Positions 42,396 through 53,491 of a DNA stretch of 64,000 nt are shown here, piece by piece (position 1 is the stretch's first letter; each line of letters starts with the position of its first letter). The notes below the pieces were generated by a model. The model searched no databases. It saw only the letters and a list, made by a program, of their open reading frames with translations, and had not been told where the DNA came from. The stretch comes from Acinetobacter sp. BY419 (GTDB taxonomy: Bacteria; Pseudomonadota; Gammaproteobacteria; Pseudomonadales; Moraxellaceae): NCBI RefSeq assembly GCF_019038395.1, contig NZ_JAGFXZ010000006.1, positions 1 through 64,000 of the forward strand, written 5' to 3'. Position numbers and translations under genes: made by a program.

Positions 42396-43886
42396 TTAAG
42401 AAACCAGACGCGGTTTATGCTTTAGAGCATTGCTGTTTTTTTTAAATTTTAGCACAGCATCTTCAAACGAAGCCTGCTTGAGTTCCTTGCGGTCTGCCAG
42501 ATAATTATTGCTAACTTTCCAAGGTGCATGTTTACCCTGCTTTGGCATTACGTCCGCAGCACGGGCGATATAACCGGAACTGAGACTTCCCATGACGGTA
42601 TCCTGAAGTAATTCACTCTGATCTCCCTGAGCAATCACTTCCGTATAGCCTTGCTGATCCATATAGTTCAATAGGCGGCAAATATACTCAGCGGCGATGT
42701 CGACTTTAAGCGTCCAAGAAGCATTAATATAGCCAATAATTAACGCCTGATTTGGTATGTCACTGACCATGATTCCTCTATACAACATATGCTGTGAGGT
42801 ATCGACAGGCTGACCATCTACCGTGGCCTGAATTCCGCCGAGAATCTGGATATTCAAACCGGTAGCAGACACAATAATATCAGCATCCAGATGTTGACCT
42901 GATTTCAGCTGGATTCCCGTTTCTGTAAAGCTATCTATCTGATCCGTTGCAACCGATGCCTGTCCTTCACGTAAAATTTTAAACAGATCACCATCCGGGA
43001 CTACACATAGACGCTGATCCCAAGGCTCATAATTTGGGGTAAAGTGCTTCATGTCCACTTTACCTTTGAGCTGAAATTTTACCGATTTAAGCAAAAGCGT
43101 TTTTAATAATTTTGGCTGTTTTTGTGCCAAGGCATAAATCCCACGCTGCAGGCCAATATTACGCGCACGCGTTAGCTTATAGGCGACCTCTTCAGGCAAA
43201 TATTTACGCATTTTTGAATAAATAAAATCAACCGATGGCACAGAGGCAATATAGGTCGGAGAACGCTGCAACATGGTGACATGCCCTGCGCCACCTTTAA
43301 CCAGCGCAGGAACTAAAGTAATTGCAGTTGCACCACTGCCAATAATCACCACTTTTTTGCCTTTATAGTTTAAATTTTCCGGCCAATGTTGCGGATGAAT
43401 AAATTCACCTTTGAATGCCTTCTGATTGGGAAACTCTGGCTGGAAACCTTGGTCATAGTTGTAATAACCGGTACAGCCCAGTACGAAATTCGCAATCCAG
43501 GTCTGCTTCTTGCCTTGTGCGTCCTCAATCTCTACCGACCATTTGCAGGTCGCAGAATCATAATGAGCACTTAAGACACGATGCTGAAAATGGATTTTCG
43601 GCTGAAGCTTAAATTCCTCTACAACTTCAGTCAAATAGTTTTTGATGGATGCGCCATCTGCAAGCACACTTTCTTTCTTCCATGGTTTAAAATTAAAGCC
43701 AAAAGTCGACATATCCGAATCGGAACGAATCCCCGGATATTTAAACAGATCCCAAGTGCCGCCAATACTTTCACGACGTTCAATAATGTCAAAAGAGCGT
43801 TGTGGACAATGTTTAGAAAGATGCGTTGCCAGACCAATCCCCGAGATCCCCGCACCCACAATTAAAATATCTACCTGCTTTTCCAT
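42396..43886 (-). CDS. almA: flavin-containing monooxygenase AlmA (long-chain alkane type)
   Basis: A 496-residue class-B flavoprotein monooxygenase. It has the FAD-binding GAGISGIG (residues 11-18), the Baeyer-Villiger-type fingerprint FKGEFIHPQHW (FxGxxxHxxxW, around 158) and the NADPH-binding GSGATA (around 184). The overall sequence closely resembles Acinetobacter AlmA, an enzyme linked to growth on very long-chain n-alkanes; the exact reaction (terminal or Baeyer-Villiger) is debated. Full length. Its promoter region holds TTGACA inside a 6+6 inverted repeat. Confidence 0.88.
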   Translation of the reverse strand: MEKQVDILIVGAGISGIGLATHLSKHCPQRSFDIIERRESIGGTWDLFKYPGIRSDSDMSTFGFNFKPWKKESVLADGASIKNYLTEVVEEFKLQPKIHFQHRVLSAHYDSATCKWSVEIEDAQGKKQTWIANFVLGCTGYYNYDQGFQPEFPNQKAFKGEFIHPQHWPENLNYKGKKVVIIGSGATAITLVPALVKGGAGHVTMLQRSPTYIASVPSVDFIYSKMRKYLPEEVAYKLTRARNIGLQRGIYALAQKQPKLLKTLLLKSVKFQLKGKVDMKHFTPNYEPWDQRLCVVPDGDLFKILREGQASVATDQIDSFTETGIQLKSGQHLDADIIVSATGLNIQILGGIQATVDGQPVDTSQHMLYRGIMVSDIPNQALIIGYINASWTLKVDIAAEYICRLLNYMDQQGYTEVIAQGDQSELLQDTVMGSLSSGYIARAADVMPKQGKHAPWKVSNNYLADRKELKQASFEDAVLKFKKNSNALKHKPRLVS

Positions 43887-43925
43887 ATTGTTCTTTTACC
43901 TAAGCGATACTATCTGTTTTATTAA

Positions 43926-43954
43926 ATCACAAAATTGACAATACACAATGTCAA
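43926..43954 (-). promoter_or_regulatory. almA promoter with inverted repeat over the -35 box
   Basis: On the minus strand TTGACA (43949-43954) with a 17-bp spacer to TGTGAT (43926-43931), a poor -10. TTGACA-N8-TGTCAA (43935-43954) forms an inverted repeat over the -35, as expected for a regulator site. Tentative. Confidence 0.4.
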
Positions 43955-44048
43955 GTTTATTAAAAAGGCGCTATTTTTTTATCTTTTGAGGCCAGATCCA
44001 GTTATACGAGATTAAAAGTCAGACTAAAATAAAAAGTACAGACATTAA

Positions 44049-44077
44049 AAAAGGCCGGTTTATTCAACCGACCTTTT
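44049..44077 (-). terminator. terminator of the alpha ribosomal operon
   Basis: On the minus strand a stem AAAAGGTCGGTT / AACCGGCCTTTT (one wobble) with a five-base loop and a T run, 29 bases past the rplQ stop. Confidence 0.88.
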
Positions 44078-44105
44078 CGAACAACTTGCGTTATTCTTCA
44101 CGAAA

Positions 44106-44471
44106 TTAGTTAACTTCGCGATCTACTAGCTCAACGTAAGCCATCGGTGCAGCATCACCTGCACGGAAGCCCGCTTTAAGAACACGTAGATAACCGCCGT
44201 TACGCTCTTTGTAACGAGGGCCAAGAACGGTAAATAATTTACCAACAGTTGCTGCTGAACGAGTACGAGCAAACGCCAAACGACGGTTTGCTACTGTATC
44301 GTTTTTAGCTAAAGTGATTAAAGGCTCAGCTACACGACGTAACTCTTTAGCTTTAGGCACAGTTGTTTTGATCAACTCGTGCTCGAACAAAGAGTTAGCC
44401 ATGTTTTGGAACATCGCTTTACGATGACTGCTTGTACGGCCTAATTTCACACCACTATTACGATGACGCAT
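44106..44471 (-). CDS. rplQ: 50S ribosomal protein L17
   Basis: Binds 23S rRNA near the peptide-exit side of the large subunit. The 121-residue protein starts [20 protein letters not shown], the family signature, and ends in the [20 protein letters not shown] strand. Last gene of the alpha operon, 18 bases after rpoA, followed by a terminator. Confidence 0.98.
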   Translation of the reverse strand: MRHRNSGVKLGRTSSHRKAMFQNMANSLFEHELIKTTVPKAKELRRVAEPLITLAKNDTVANRRLAFARTRSAATVGKLFTVLGPRYKERNGGYLRVLKAGFRAGDAAPMAYVELVDREVN

Positions 44472-44489
44472 GGTGATAGTCCTACTTAA

Positions 44490-45497
44490 TTAACGGCTAC
44501 GATAGGCGAAACGATCGTCCATACGGAGACTAGCCGGTGGCCAGTTCTCTAAACGCATGCCGAGTTGTAAGCCTTTAGAAGCCAGAACATCTTTGATCTC
44601 AGTAAGCGATTTTTTACCCAAGTTAGGAGTTTTAAGCAACTCAACTTCGGTACGCTGCACAAGATCACCAATGTAGTAAATGTTTTCTGCTTTCAAACAG
44701 TTAGCAGAACGAACAGTTAGCTCTAGATCATCTACTGGGCGAAGCAAGATTGGGTCAACTTCTTCACGCGGTTCTTGAGCCACAGGTGCTTGATCTTTCT
44801 GAAGGTCAACAAAGATTGCAATTTGTTGTTGCAAGATTGTTGCCGCTTTGCGGATTGCTTCTTCAGGATCAACAGTACCATTGGTTTCAAGATCAATGAT
44901 CAGTTTATCAAGGTCAGTACGTTGTTCTACACGCGCGTTTTCCACGGTGTATGAAACACGTTTGATTGGGCTGTAAGAAGCATCTAACTGCAAGCGACCC
45001 ACTGGGCGAGTTTCGCCTTCCGGGAAGCGTGAGTCAGAAGTCTCGTAGCCACGACCTTGAGCAACTTTCAGACGCATTTTCAATGAGCCTGAGGCACTTA
45101 AAGTACCGATCAAATGTTCAGGGTTAACCACTTCAACATTATGAGGTAAACGAAGGTCAGCCGCAGTTACGTCGCCTGCACCTTGTTTTTCTAATGTCAA
45201 ATATGCTTCATTTTGATCGAACAGCTTAATCGACAATCCTTTTAGGTTCAGCAAGAGCTCGACGATGTCCTGCTGCAAGCCTTCCAAAGTACTGTACTCG
45301 TGCTCGACCCCTTCAATCTCAACTTCTACCACAGCTGCGCCAGGTAGAGAAGAAAGAAGGATGCGACGTAAAGCATTACCAAGAGTATGACCAAAGCCAC
45401 GCTCTAATGGTTCTAGAATAACTTTTGCCGAGGTCCCGCTTGCCGCTTCGACCTTGATCGCTTGCGGAGTTAGAAACTCATTTGCAGTACGCGTCAT
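44490..45497 (-). CDS. rpoA: RNA polymerase subunit alpha
   Basis: The 335-residue alpha subunit nucleates core polymerase assembly. Residues ~1-235 form the dimerising N-terminal domain ([19 protein letters not shown]). A short flexible linker leads to the C-terminal domain (about 250-335; [35 protein letters not shown]), which contacts UP elements and activators. It lies between rpsD (16-base gap) and rplQ, the usual alpha-operon order. Confidence 0.98.
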   Translation of the reverse strand: MTRTANEFLTPQAIKVEAASGTSAKVILEPLERGFGHTLGNALRRILLSSLPGAAVVEVEIEGVEHEYSTLEGLQQDIVELLLNLKGLSIKLFDQNEAYLTLEKQGAGDVTAADLRLPHNVEVVNPEHLIGTLSASGSLKMRLKVAQGRGYETSDSRFPEGETRPVGRLQLDASYSPIKRVSYTVENARVEQRTDLDKLIIDLETNGTVDPEEAIRKAATILQQQIAIFVDLQKDQAPVAQEPREEVDPILLRPVDDLELTVRSANCLKAENIYYIGDLVQRTEVELLKTPNLGKKSLTEIKDVLASKGLQLGMRLENWPPASLRMDDRFAYRSR

Positions 45498-45513
45498 ATT
45501 GCTTCCTCAAGGA

Positions 45514-46140
45514 TTATTTAGAATACAATTCTACAATCAAGCTTTCGTTGATTTCAGCAGGTAAATCAGAACGATCCGGTGCAGCTTTGAACGTACCTTC
45601 TAATTTAGAATGGTCAATTTCCATCCAAGAAGGCATGCCACGTTGAGTAGCTAATTCAATTGCGTTTTTGATACGTAATTGCTGTTTAGCGCCTTCGTGA
45701 ACTGCGATCACATCACCCGCTTTAACTTGGATAGACGCAATGTTAACACGACGGCCATTCAAAGTGATGCTACGGTGAGATACTAACTGACGAGCTTCTG
45801 CACGAGTAGAACCGAAACCCATACGATAAACAACGTTATCAAGACGGCTTTCAAGTAGCTTCAACAGGTTTTCACCAGTTGCGCCTTTAACACGAGCAGC
45901 TTCTTTGTAGTAGTTACTAAATTGACGCTCTAAAACACCGTACATGCGACGTACTTTTTGTTTTTCGCGTAATTGTAGTGAGTACTCAGATTGTTTACCA
46001 CCACGAGCCCCGCCGTGTTGGCCAGGAACTTTCGCATGTTTTTTTGTCTTAACATCAAACGGTTTAACGCCTGATTTAAGTTGCAGGTCTGTCCCTTCGC
46101 GACGAGAGAGTTTGCATTTTGGACCAATATAACGAGCCAT
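45514..46140 (-). CDS. rpsD: 30S ribosomal protein S4
   Basis: Primary 16S-binding assembly protein and, in enterobacteria, the alpha-operon repressor. The 208-residue protein contains the S4 RNA-binding fold ([20 protein letters not shown]). The N-terminus has a single Cys rather than a zinc cluster. It sits between rpsK and rpoA. Confidence 0.98.
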   Translation of the reverse strand: MARYIGPKCKLSRREGTDLQLKSGVKPFDVKTKKHAKVPGQHGGARGGKQSEYSLQLREKQKVRRMYGVLERQFSNYYKEAARVKGATGENLLKLLESRLDNVVYRMGFGSTRAEARQLVSHRSITLNGRRVNIASIQVKAGDVIAVHEGAKQQLRIKNAIELATQRGMPSWMEIDHSKLEGTFKAAPDRSDLPAEINESLIVELYSK

Positions 46141-46152
46141 GAATGTTTCTCC

Positions 46153-46539
46153 TTACACGCGACGTTTTTTAGGTGGACGGCAACCGTTGTGCGGGATTGG
46201 CGTCACATCGGTAATGCTGTTAATTTTATAACCCACTGCACCTAAAGCACGAACCGCAGATTCACGACCAGGACCAGGACCTTTTACAAGGACGTCCAAG
46301 TTTTTCAAACCGTAGTCTAAAGCAGCTTTACCAGCAACTTCAGCAGCTACCTGAGCAGCGAACGGAGTTGATTTACGTGATCCACGGAAGCCTTGTCCAC
46401 CTGAAGTGGCCCAAGCCAGTGCATTACCTTGACGATCGGTAATAGTCACAATGGTGTTATTAAAAGAAGCGTGAATGTGTGCGACACCTTCAGAGACGGT
46501 ACGAGTGACCTTCTTGCGTGCGCGAGTATCTTTAGCCAT
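46153..46539 (-). CDS. rpsK: 30S ribosomal protein S11
   Basis: Platform protein of the small subunit that contacts the 3' domain of 16S rRNA. The 128-residue sequence has [19 protein letters not shown] and the C-terminal [16 protein letters not shown] signature. It lies 12 bases upstream of rpsD. Confidence 0.98.
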   Translation of the reverse strand: MAKDTRARKKVTRTVSEGVAHIHASFNNTIVTITDRQGNALAWATSGGQGFRGSRKSTPFAAQVAAEVAGKAALDYGLKNLDVLVKGPGPGRESAVRALGAVGYKINSITDVTPIPHNGCRPPKKRRV

Positions 46540-46558
46540 CTTTTAGCTTCCAGAAATC

Positions 46559-46915
46559 TTATTTCTTAATAGGTTTGCGCGGACCTTTACGGGTACGAGC
46601 GTTAGTTTTGGTGCGTTGACCGCGGACAGGCAAGCTGCGACGATGACGAAGACCGCGGTAGCAGCCTAAATCCATTAAACGTTTAATGTTCATGGAAATT
46701 TCGCGACGTAAATCACCTTCGGTCGGAACCTTAGCAACTTCTGCACGAATCGCATCAAGCTGAGCGTCATCTAATTCACGGATCTTAGTAGTCGGTGCAA
46801 TACCAGCAGCAGCTAAGATAGCTTTTGAAGTATGGCGACCAATACCAAAGATATACGTTAGAGAGATAACAGCGTGCTTGTTATCCGGAATGTTTACACC
46901 GGCAATACGAGCCAT
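46559..46915 (-). CDS. rpsM: 30S ribosomal protein S13
   Basis: Small-subunit head protein forming bridges to the large subunit. The 118-residue sequence shows the helix-hairpin-helix [14 protein letters not shown] and the basic C-terminal tail [17 protein letters not shown] that reaches the P site. It is separated from rpmJ by 105 bases, where an alpha-operon leader or promoter may lie. Confidence 0.98.
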   Translation of the reverse strand: MARIAGVNIPDNKHAVISLTYIFGIGRHTSKAILAAAGIAPTTKIRELDDAQLDAIRAEVAKVPTEGDLRREISMNIKRLMDLGCYRGLRHRRSLPVRGQRTKTNARTRKGPRKPIKK

Positions 46916-47020
46916 TCAATTTTCTCCAAAAAGGCAGTAGATAATCAACCGCCCCACAAAAATCTTGAGGGGCGGATAATAACCTAATTCGCCTACAGAA
47001 ATCAACAGGTCTTAATCAGA

Positions 47021-47137
47021 TTAACCTTGACGCTGCTTATGACGAGGTTCTGCGCTACAAATTACGCGGATAACCCCATTACGACGGATAACTTTACAGC
47101 TACCACAAATTTTCTTAACAGAAGCTTGTACTTTCAT
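47021..47137 (-). CDS. rpmJ: 50S ribosomal protein L36
   Basis: A 38-residue protein, [20 protein letters not shown] followed by 18 more residues. Cys11, Cys14, Cys27 and His33 form the zinc ribbon of the zinc-containing L36 type. Located between secY (19-base gap) and rpsM. Confidence 0.96.
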
Positions 47138-47156
47138 GATGAAACCTCAAGTGCGC

Positions 47157-48515
47157 TTATCCCTTAGGATGAGCAGTCGTTTTTCTCATTAACGTTTGAT
47201 TATCGTATTGGTGCGAAGTGAGGTGTGATTGCAGCTGAGCCATAAAGTCCATCACTACTACCACAACAATCAGCAAAGAGGTACCACCCAGATAGAATGG
47301 AATACCAAATGAGCTTTGCAATACCATCGGCATCAAACAAATGACTGCAATATAAATCGCGCCAATAAATGTCAAACGATTGAGAATATGATCTAAGTAA
47401 CGAGCAGTTTGCTCACCTGGACGTATACCAGGCACGTAAGCTCCGCTGCGTTTCAAGTTCTCTGACACTTCTTTAGGACTAAATACCAGTGCTGTATAGA
47501 AGTAACAGAAAAAGATAATTAACGCACCAAAGAGCACCAAATACAACGGCTGACCAGGCGACAACACCAATGCCAAATCTTGCAGGCTACGCTTAATAAA
47601 TCCAGCATCTGGATCTGCACTACCGACCCATTGACCCAAGCTCGCAGGGAACAAAAGCAATGAGCTGGCAAAAATTGCCGGAATCACACCCGCCATATTA
47701 ATTTTCAATGGCAAATGTGTCTGCTGTGCAGTAAATACACGACGACCTTGTTGTTTTTGAGCATAGTTTACCGGAATACGACGCTGCGCTTTCTCGATAA
47801 ACACGATAGCTGCCAAGACACCCAGAGACAACAGACCAAAAATCACCAAGCCAATCAGGCTAGTCTGGCCATTATCTACAGATGACAAAGATTGCATAAT
47901 CAGATTAGGCAATCCGGCAACAATACCAGCGAAGATGATCATGGAAATACCATTGCCCACCCCACGTTCGGTAATCTGTTCACCCAACCACATCAAGAAC
48001 ATGGTCCCCGCAACCAGTGAGGTCACCGCAGGAACATAAAAAGCCAAACCAGTATTCAGGGTAATCCCCTGACTGATCAAGCCTGCACACATCCCGATCG
48101 CTTGTACAAGCGCCAGGAACAAAGTGCCTTGTCGTGTGTATTGATTTATCTTACGTTTACCTTGCTCGCCTTCTTTCTTTAAAGCTTCCAGCGAAGGAAC
48201 CACGGTGGACATCAACTGCACAATAATTGATGCAGAGATGTATGGCATGATCCCGAGAGCAAGAATAGACATTCGTTCTAATGCACCACCAGAGAACATG
48301 TTAAACAAACCAAGGATAGTTCCCTGGTTTGCATTAAACAGGTTCTCTAATGCAGCATTATTGATGCCTGGTACTGGAATATGCGCTCCTAGTCGAAACA
48401 CCAACAACGCACCAATGAGAAACATCATTCGACGAATAATCTCACGGTATTTCACGTGAAATGGTTGGCCTTTCATCATGTTGACATGACCTGAAGAACT
48501 AGGAGTCATAGACAC
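47157..48515 (-). CDS. secY: preprotein translocase subunit SecY
   Basis: The ten-helix channel subunit of the Sec translocon in the inner membrane. The 452-residue protein shows the plug-side stretch [14 protein letters not shown], the long cytoplasmic loops with conserved Arg ([22 protein letters not shown]) and [18 protein letters not shown]. Co-transcribed in the spc operon after rplO (six-base gap). Confidence 0.98.
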   Translation of the reverse strand: MSMTPSSSGHVNMMKGQPFHVKYREIIRRMMFLIGALLVFRLGAHIPVPGINNAALENLFNANQGTILGLFNMFSGGALERMSILALGIMPYISASIIVQLMSTVVPSLEALKKEGEQGKRKINQYTRQGTLFLALVQAIGMCAGLISQGITLNTGLAFYVPAVTSLVAGTMFLMWLGEQITERGVGNGISMIIFAGIVAGLPNLIMQSLSSVDNGQTSLIGLVIFGLLSLGVLAAIVFIEKAQRRIPVNYAQKQQGRRVFTAQQTHLPLKINMAGVIPAIFASSLLLFPASLGQWVGSADPDAGFIKRSLQDLALVLSPGQPLYLVLFGALIIFFCYFYTALVFSPKEVSENLKRSGAYVPGIRPGEQTARYLDHILNRLTFIGAIYIAVICLMPMVLQSSFGIPFYLGGTSLLIVVVVVMDFMAQLQSHLTSHQYDNQTLMRKTTAHPKG

Positions 48516-48521
48516 TGGGGA

Positions 48522-48962
48522 TTACTCCTCGACTTTGCCGCCAGCAGCTTCAACAGCAGCTTTAGCGCCTTTAGTCAATACAACACCTTGAATAGTGAAT
48601 GCACGAGTAATTTCACCAGAAAGTACGATACGAGCACGAGTCATGTCTTTACGTACAACGTTCGCAGCTTTTAAAGTTTCTAGAGACACGATGTCGCCTT
48701 CAACTTTAGCAAGCTCAGATAAACGTACTTCAGCAGTTTTCAAAGCTAATTGGCTAGTGAAGCCGAATTTAGGCAAACGACGATAAAGTGCTGTTTGACC
48801 GCCTTCAAAACCTGGACGAGTACCACCGCTCTTACGTGAGTTTTGACCCTTGACACCACGGCCACCGGTCTTACCAACGCCAGAACCAATACCACGGCCT
48901 AGACGAAGGTTGTCACGTTTAGCACCTTCTGCAGGTGCAATTGTATTTAAACGCAGAGTCAT
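48522..48962 (-). CDS. rplO: 50S ribosomal protein L15
   Basis: Late-assembly large-subunit protein with a Gly/Lys/Arg-rich N-terminal extension ([19 protein letters not shown]) and a globular C-terminal half. 146 residues. It overlaps nothing but is only three bases from rpmD. Confidence 0.98.
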   Translation of the reverse strand: MTLRLNTIAPAEGAKRDNLRLGRGIGSGVGKTGGRGVKGQNSRKSGGTRPGFEGGQTALYRRLPKFGFTSQLALKTAEVRLSELAKVEGDIVSLETLKAANVVRKDMTRARIVLSGEITRAFTIQGVVLTKGAKAAVEAAGGKVEE

Positions 48963-48965
48963 GGC

Positions 48966-49142
48966 TTATTCCTCTACACTAACCATATAGTAGACTTGGT
49001 TGATCATACCACGGTTAGAAGGTGTGTCTAACACTTCTACAGTATGACCAATACGACGCAGACCTAAACCTTGCAGGCTAAGCTTGTGATTTTTCAAGCG
49101 GTGCGATGCAGATTTAGTCTGGGTAACTTTAATCGTTTTCAT
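48966..49142 (-). CDS. rpmD: 50S ribosomal protein L30
   Basis: A 58-residue protein beginning [20 protein letters not shown] with the family [21 protein letters not shown] stretch split across its centre. It lies between rpsE and rplO with gaps of six and three bases. Confidence 0.96.
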   Translation of the reverse strand: MKTIKVTQTKSASHRLKNHKLSLQGLGLRRIGHTVEVLDTPSNRGMINQVYYMVSVEE

Positions 49143-49148
49143 GATTGA

Positions 49149-49646
49149 TTACCCTTGAATTTGTTCTACTGAAAGACCACGTTTCGCAGCAACCTTTTCA
49201 GGAGTAGTCATATCACGCAAACCATTAAAAGTTGCGTTTACTACGTTAGCAGCGTTAGTAGAACCACGGCATTTAGTCAACACGTTACGTACGCCTACAG
49301 CTTCTAGAACTGCACGCATAGCGCCACCAGCAATTACGCCTGTACCTTCAGAGGCCGGCTGCATGAACACGCGGCTAGCGCCGTGACGTGCATTAATTGG
49401 GTGCTGTAACGTACCATCAACAAGGTCAACAGTAATCATATTGCGACGAGCAGCTTCAAGTGCTTTAGAGATAGCAGCTGGAACTTCACGTGCTTTACCA
49501 CGACCAAAACCTACGCGACCATTACCATCACCCACAACAGTTAATGCTGTGAAAGAGAAGATACGACCACCCTTAACAACTTTGGCTACACGATCAACGG
49601 CAACCAGCTTTTCAACAAGACCTTCGTTTTGTTCAACTTTAGCCAT
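49149..49646 (-). CDS. rpsE: 30S ribosomal protein S5
   Basis: Small-subunit protein important for decoding fidelity. The 165-residue protein has the double-stranded RNA-binding-like N-domain ([34 protein letters not shown]) and the C-terminal [15 protein letters not shown] element. Two bases separate it from rplR. Confidence 0.98.
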   Translation of the reverse strand: MAKVEQNEGLVEKLVAVDRVAKVVKGGRIFSFTALTVVGDGNGRVGFGRGKAREVPAAISKALEAARRNMITVDLVDGTLQHPINARHGASRVFMQPASEGTGVIAGGAMRAVLEAVGVRNVLTKCRGSTNAANVVNATFNGLRDMTTPEKVAAKRGLSVEQIQG

Positions 49647-49648
49647 GA

Positions 49649-49999
49649 TTAGAACTCCAAGCCGTTTTCACGAGCAGCATCAGCCAAGGCTTTGATACGA
49701 CCATGATATTTAAAACCAGAACGGTCAAATGCAACTTTAGTAACACCAGCTGCTTTAGCGCGTTCTGCGATTAAAGCACCTACTTTTTGAGCTGCTTCAA
49801 CGTTACCAGTTGTACCCGCACGTAGAGTAGCGTCTAAAGTAGAAGCTTGCGCTAATACTTTGCCACCATCTGCAGAGATAACTTGAGCATAGATGTGACG
49901 CGGAGTGCGGTTTACACACAAACGAGTCGCACCCAATGCACGGATGTGCAAGCGTGTGCTTTTCGCACGACGCAAACGGGATTGTTTCTTTTCGTTCAT
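49649..49999 (-). CDS. rplR: 50S ribosomal protein L18
   Basis: Binds 5S rRNA in the central protuberance. 116 residues with a basic N-terminus ([20 protein letters not shown]) and C-terminal [20 protein letters not shown], the L18 signature. Confidence 0.98.
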   Translation of the reverse strand: MNEKKQSRLRRAKSTRLHIRALGATRLCVNRTPRHIYAQVISADGGKVLAQASTLDATLRAGTTGNVEAAQKVGALIAERAKAAGVTKVAFDRSGFKYHGRIKALADAARENGLEF

Positions 50000-50013
50000 A
50001 AGAACCTCGCGCC

Positions 50014-50547
50014 TTATTTCTTCTTAGCTTCTTTACGAAGTACAACTTCATCAGAATAACGAACACCTTTGCCTTTATACGGCTCTGGTGGACGGTAACC
50101 ACGGATATCTGCAGCAACCTGACCTAAAGCTGCTTTATCAGCAGATTTAAGTACGATTTCAGTTGCAGTTGGAGTTTCAGCAGTTACACCTGCAGGAAGT
50201 GCATAATCGATCGGGTGAGAGAAACCAAGGTTAAGATGAACAACGTCACCTTTAACCGCAGCTTTATAACCAACACCGATAAGCTGTAACTTACGTTCGA
50301 AACCTTCGCTAACACCTTTTACAAGGTTGTTAAGCACAGCGCGAGCAGTACCAGCTTGCATCCAAGCGTCTTTCGACTCTTGTACTGGAGCAATAGCTAG
50401 AATACCGTCTTCCTGTTTAAGCTCGACCAGCGCATGCAGGTTGAAAGACAATGTACCTTTAGTGCCTTTCACTTCGACCTGCCGGCCGTTCTGAGTAACT
50501 GTTACACCGTTAGGCACAGTTACTGGGGCTTTAGCCACACGAGACAT
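50014..50547 (-). CDS. rplF: 50S ribosomal protein L6
   Basis: Large-subunit protein near the sarcin-ricin loop. 177 residues, two related alpha-beta domains, and the C-terminal signature [17 protein letters not shown]. Confidence 0.98.
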   Translation of the reverse strand: MSRVAKAPVTVPNGVTVTQNGRQVEVKGTKGTLSFNLHALVELKQEDGILAIAPVQESKDAWMQAGTARAVLNNLVKGVSEGFERKLQLIGVGYKAAVKGDVVHLNLGFSHPIDYALPAGVTAETPTATEIVLKSADKAALGQVAADIRGYRPPEPYKGKGVRYSDEVVLRKEAKKK

Positions 50548-50560
50548 GAGGAATCACCTA

Positions 50561-50956
50561 TTAAGAAACAAAAGCAATAACTTCACCACCAACGCCTGCA
50601 GCACGTGCAGCGCGATCAGTCATGATGCCTTTGCTTGTAGAAACAATTGCAATACCTAAACCTTGCTTAACGCTAGGAAGTGCATCTTTACCGCGATACT
50701 GACGTAGACCTGGACGGCTTACGCGTTTCACAGTGTCAATCACTGGTTTGCCTTCGAAATATTTTAAAGTCAAAGTAAGCGTTGGTTTGCCTTCAGCATC
50801 CGCAACTTCTACATTTGAAATATAACCTTCTTGTTGAAGTAAGTTAGCAATTGCCACTTTCAACTTAGAATTTGGCATAGAAACAGTTTGTTTCTTCGCC
50901 ATTTGTGCGTTACGAACACGTGTTAGCATGTCGGCAACGGTATCTTGCATACTCAT
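50561..50956 (-). CDS. rpsH: 30S ribosomal protein S8
   Basis: Central-domain assembly protein and spc-operon repressor in E. coli. 131 residues, with [14 protein letters not shown] at the start and [20 protein letters not shown] near the end. Confidence 0.98.
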   Translation of the reverse strand: MSMQDTVADMLTRVRNAQMAKKQTVSMPNSKLKVAIANLLQQEGYISNVEVADAEGKPTLTLTLKYFEGKPVIDTVKRVSRPGLRQYRGKDALPSVKQGLGIAIVSTSKGIMTDRAARAAGVGGEVIAFVS

Positions 50957-50968
50957 CTATAGTGCTCC

Positions 50969-51274
50969 TTACCAGCTTGCCTTAACCATACCAGGTACAT
51001 CACCTTGCATTACTTTTTCACGTAACATGTTACGGCTTAAGCCAAACTTACGGAAATAGCCATGCGGACGACCAGTTAAACCACAACGGTTACGTAGACG
51101 TACTGGAGATGCATTACGTGGTAATGCTTGCAATTTCATCATCGCATCGAAACGCTCTTCATCGCTAGCATTTACATTAGCAATCGTTGCTTTTAATTCA
51201 GCACGTTTTGCAGCAAATTTAGCAACAGTAGCTTCGCGTTTCAATTCGCGATTAATCATACCTTTCTTAGCCAT
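50969..51274 (-). CDS. rpsN: 30S ribosomal protein S14
   Basis: Small-subunit head protein of 101 residues. It is the long form without the CxxC zinc motif; the [20 protein letters not shown] stretch is clear and holds one Cys. It lies between rplE and rpsH. Confidence 0.98.
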   Translation of the reverse strand: MAKKGMINRELKREATVAKFAAKRAELKATIANVNASDEERFDAMMKLQALPRNASPVRLRNRCGLTGRPHGYFRKFGLSRNMLREKVMQGDVPGMVKASW

Positions 51275-51283
51275 ATCGACCTC

Positions 51284-51820
51284 TTATTTGAACGGGAAGC
51301 CGAATGCACGCATAAGCGCACGGCCTTCGTCATCGGTGCGAGCAGTCGTAGTAATGGTAATATCCATACCACGAATACGATCAATCTTATCAAAATCGAT
51401 TTCAGGGAACATGATCTGTTCCTTAAGACCCATTGAGTAGTTACCACGACCGTCAAATGATTTCGCAGAGAAACCACGGAAGTCACGGATACGAGGGATC
51501 GCAATCGAGATCAAACGGTCTAAGAATTCGTACATACGTTCGCCGCGTAAAGTAACTTTACAACCGATCGGCCAACCATCACGGATTTTAAAACCAGCGA
51601 TTGATTTGCGAGCTAACGTAAGTACTGGTTTTTGACCAGCGATAGCTTGCATATCAGCAAGAGCACCATCAAGGAGTTTTTTGTCAGCAGCAGCTGCGCC
51701 AACACCCATGTTGATCGTGATTTTAGTAATGCGAGGAATTTCCATCACATTTTTAACACCTAAAGTCTCTAGTAACTGAGCTTTAAGTTCTTCATTGTAA
51801 CGTGTTTTAAGTCTGGCCAT
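51284..51820 (-). CDS. rplE: 50S ribosomal protein L5
   Basis: 5S rRNA-binding protein of the central protuberance that contacts P-site tRNA. 178 residues with [20 protein letters not shown] and [18 protein letters not shown] motifs. Confidence 0.98.
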   Translation of the reverse strand: MARLKTRYNEELKAQLLETLGVKNVMEIPRITKITINMGVGAAAADKKLLDGALADMQAIAGQKPVLTLARKSIAGFKIRDGWPIGCKVTLRGERMYEFLDRLISIAIPRIRDFRGFSAKSFDGRGNYSMGLKEQIMFPEIDFDKIDRIRGMDITITTTARTDDEGRALMRAFGFPFK

Positions 51821-51836
51821 GGCCTATATCAACCTA

Positions 51837-52154
51837 TTACTTCGCTACCGCCACTGATTCACCATTTGATTTGAATACGCGAGTTTTCACGCCGTCAATC
51901 ACTTGGTAACCAACACGGTCAGCCTTTTGGGTTGTAGCATTAAAAACTGCCACGTTTGAAATATGAAGCGAAGCTTCCTGAGTTACAACACTACCTTCAG
52001 TGCCTGTAGCACGGTTCGGCTTCTGATGCTTCTTCACCAAGTTAAGGCCTTCAACCTTAACACGGTCATTAGAAACAGACAGAACAGTACCCTGTTTGCC
52101 TTTTTCTTTACCTGCGATCACAATTACTTGATCGCCTTTTTTAATCTTAGCCAT
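51837..52154 (-). CDS. rplX: 50S ribosomal protein L24
   Basis: Early-assembly protein of 105 residues with a KOW motif ([19 protein letters not shown]). Located between rplN and rplE. Confidence 0.98.
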   Translation of the reverse strand: MAKIKKGDQVIVIAGKEKGKQGTVLSVSNDRVKVEGLNLVKKHQKPNRATGTEGSVVTQEASLHISNVAVFNATTQKADRVGYQVIDGVKTRVFKSNGESVAVAK

Positions 52155-52163
52155 GATCGCCTC

Positions 52164-52532
52164 TTATAGAACTTCAGGAGCCAATGAAATAATTTTCATG
52201 AACTGTTCAGTACGAAGTTCACGAGTCACTGGTCCGAAAATACGAGTTGCAATCGGCGCTTTGTTGTTGTTCAAAATAACAGCAGCATTATCGTCGAAAC
52301 GAATCACTGAACCGTCTGCACGACGGATACCGAATTTTGTACGAACTACAACCGCATTCATCACGTCACCTTTTTTAACACGTGCGCGTGGAATTGCTTC
52401 TTTTACAGTAACTTTAATAATGTCGCCAACAGAAGCATAACGACGATGCGAGCCACCAAGTACTTTAATACATTGTACGCGGCGTGCACCACTGTTGTCT
52501 GCTACGTCGAGCATAGTTTCGGTCTGAATCAT
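52164..52532 (-). CDS. rplN: 50S ribosomal protein L14
   Basis: Interface protein of 122 residues with the five-strand barrel signature [20 protein letters not shown]. It is the first gene of the spc group; a 91-base gap to rpsQ could hold regulatory sequence. Confidence 0.98.
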   Translation of the reverse strand: MIQTETMLDVADNSGARRVQCIKVLGGSHRRYASVGDIIKVTVKEAIPRARVKKGDVMNAVVVRTKFGIRRADGSVIRFDDNAAVILNNNKAPIATRIFGPVTRELRTEQFMKIISLAPEVL

Positions 52533-52623
52533 TGCCCTACTCCAAAACCGAGCAACACCGGTCGAAATTTCGAAAGGCTCAAAGAGTACTCGAAATTGAC
52601 CGATGATGCAACAAGAACGTTAA

Positions 52624-52881
52624 TTACTCAGCAGCTGCTTCAACAACTTCAACTAGAGTCCAAGACTTAGTTTTAGAAATTGGGCGGCTTTCTTTAATGG
52701 TTACAACATCACCAGCTTTCGCTGTGTTGTTCTCATCATGAGCATGTAATTTTGTTGAACGGCGGATTAATTTGCCATACAACGGGTGTTGAACTTGGCG
52801 TTCAATAAGAACAACGATAGATTTATCCATCTTGTCGCTTACAACTTTGCCAGTTAACGTGCGGACTGTTTTATCACTCAT
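52624..52881 (-). CDS. rpsQ: 30S ribosomal protein S17
   Basis: OB-fold 16S-binding protein of 85 residues with [20 protein letters not shown]. Its start overlaps the rpmC end by four bases (ATGA). Confidence 0.98.
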   Translation of the reverse strand: MSDKTVRTLTGKVVSDKMDKSIVVLIERQVQHPLYGKLIRRSTKLHAHDENNTAKAGDVVTIKESRPISKTKSWTLVEVVEAAAE

Positions 52882-53075
52882 TGTCCGTTCCCCTGTTTTT
52901 CGGTAAGGAGGGTCTTGATACGAGCAATTGTCTTACGAGTAAGCGCAACTTCATGCGATTTACCCAATTGACCAGTTGCTTTCGCCATACGAAGACGGAA
53001 TTGGTTAAGCTGTTGCTCATCAAGCAAAGCTGTCAACTCTTCTACCGACTTTTCACGTAGATCTTTAGTTTTCAT
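52878..53075 (-). CDS. rpmC: 50S ribosomal protein L29
   Basis: A 65-residue two-helix protein near the exit tunnel, part of the trigger-factor docking site. The start overlaps the rplP stop by one base (TAATG). Confidence 0.97.
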   Translation of the reverse strand: MKTKDLREKSVEELTALLDEQQLNQFRLRMAKATGQLGKSHEVALTRKTIARIKTLLTEKQGNGQ

Positions 53076-53488
53076 TACATTACCGTCCGAGTCACGATAG
53101 CGGTTTTAAACGGAAGCTTAGCAGCAGCAAGAACAAATGCCTCACGTGCCAATTCTTCGCTAACACCATCAATTTCGTACAAGACTTTACCTGGTTTGAT
53201 TTGACAAACCCAATATTCCACAGAACCTTTACCTTTACCCATACGCACTTCTAGAGGCTTAGAGGTAATCGGCTTGTCCGGGAATACACGGATAAAGATC
53301 TTACCACCACGCTTAATACGACGGCTAATTGTACGACGTGCTGCTTCAATTTGACGCGCAGTCATTTGACCACGTTCAATTGATTTAAGTGCAATAGTAC
53401 CGAAAGATACTGTGCTACCGCGGTGTGCTAGACCAGTGTTACGGCCTTTCTGCACTTTACGGAATTTAGTACGCTTAGGTTGCAACAT
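53075..53488 (-). CDS. rplP: 50S ribosomal protein L16
   Basis: Large-subunit protein at the A-site tRNA elbow. 137 residues with [17 protein letters not shown] at the start and [19 protein letters not shown] in the middle. The L16 Arg hydroxylation region (around residue 81) is present. Confidence 0.98.
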   Translation of the reverse strand: MLQPKRTKFRKVQKGRNTGLAHRGSTVSFGTIALKSIERGQMTARQIEAARRTISRRIKRGGKIFIRVFPDKPITSKPLEVRMGKGKGSVEYWVCQIKPGKVLYEIDGVSEELAREAFVLAAAKLPFKTAIVTRTVM

Positions 53489-53491
53489 GGA

